Assembly: GCF_000368685.1 (NCBI RefSeq)
Contig: NZ_KB849623.1
Coordinates: 367,587 to 431,586, forward strand
DNA: 64,000 nt
Source: Acinetobacter baylyi DSM 14961 = CIP 107474
GTDB lineage: Bacteria > Pseudomonadota > Gammaproteobacteria > Pseudomonadales > Moraxellaceae
Direction: 5' to 3'
In this document: positions 62,534 through 64,000 of the stretch, one piece after another
Position numbering within the stretch: the first letter of the stretch is position 1
Layout of the letters: every line of letters begins with the position of its first letter
Made by a program: the position numbers and the translations under genes
The notes under the pieces: model-generated
The model's database searches: none
Told to the model about the DNA's origin: nothing
Seen by the model: the letters and a program-made list of their open reading frames with translations, nothing else

Positions 62534-64000
<1,467 letters not shown>

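Overview
The window comes from a chromosome of an Acinetobacter-type gammaproteobacterium (Moraxellaceae). The evidence is a 16S/23S/5S rRNA operon with Acinetobacter-like sequence at the right end, AT-rich intergenic DNA, and gene neighbourhoods known from that genus: pbpG beside gacA-pilS-pilR, an orphan adenine methyltransferase inside the riboflavin genes, and an OccAB1/OprD-type porin near glnK-amtB. The species cannot be fixed from sequence alone. Almost everything is core, intact chromosome. There is no prophage, CRISPR array, plasmid region or complete insertion sequence; the only mobile-DNA hint is a possible IS-end scar after gluQ.

Layout, left to right. 1-4.5 kb (+): 5'-truncated thiC, nudF, cpdA, dksA, gluQ. 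4.6-9.7 kb (-): murD-ftsW and an iron-regulated feoA-feoB operon with a small Cys-rich membrane protein. 9.8-14.4 kb (+): xerD, a DsbC-like lipoprotein, hom, thrC. 14.5-19.4 kb: pbpG (-), then gacA, pilS, pilR (+). 19.4-24.4 kb (-): ctpA, gpmI, lptG, lptF. 24.6-27.5 kb (+): pepA, holC, a Gln-rich coiled-coil protein and a 72-residue orphan. 27.5-31.1 kb (-): nrdR-ribD-methyltransferase-ribE. 31.2-33.0 kb (-): glnK-amtB. 33.3-37.9 kb: ubiK and comM (+), a TorF porin (-), an OccAB1-like porin (+). 38-48 kb (mostly -): ppa, a MAPEG protein, fadD, parC, niaP, a TRIC-family protein, ychJ, a TerC-CBS-CorC protein. 48.4-54.4 kb (+): LOG protein, DHA2 efflux pump, GH25 lysozyme-dinB pair, MHS transporter-ridA pair. 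54.4-58.6 kb (-): DUF2726 protein, YgiQ radical SAM, alpha/beta hydrolase. 58.7-64 kb (-): rRNA operon in the order 16S, tRNA-Ile, tRNA-Ala, 23S, 5S, with the 16S 5' end cut by the window edge.

Functional groups: cofactor synthesis (thiC, ribD, ribE, niaP), envelope building (murD, ftsW, pbpG, lptFG, ctpA, GH25), regulation (cpdA, dksA, gacA, pilSR, nrdR, glnK), transport (feoAB, amtB, niaP, porins, MFS pumps) and replication or DNA handling (xerD, holC, parC, dinB, comM, methyltransferase).

No clearly new multi-gene system was found. The most interesting leads are the orphan adenine methyltransferase translationally coupled to ribD and ending in a QLALW tail resembling a beta-clamp binding motif (dinB here ends in QLTLW); several long perfect inverted repeats in promoter regions (lptF/pepA, occAB1, parC, hom); a terminator hairpin abutting the nudF start codon; and two unassigned small genes after holC.
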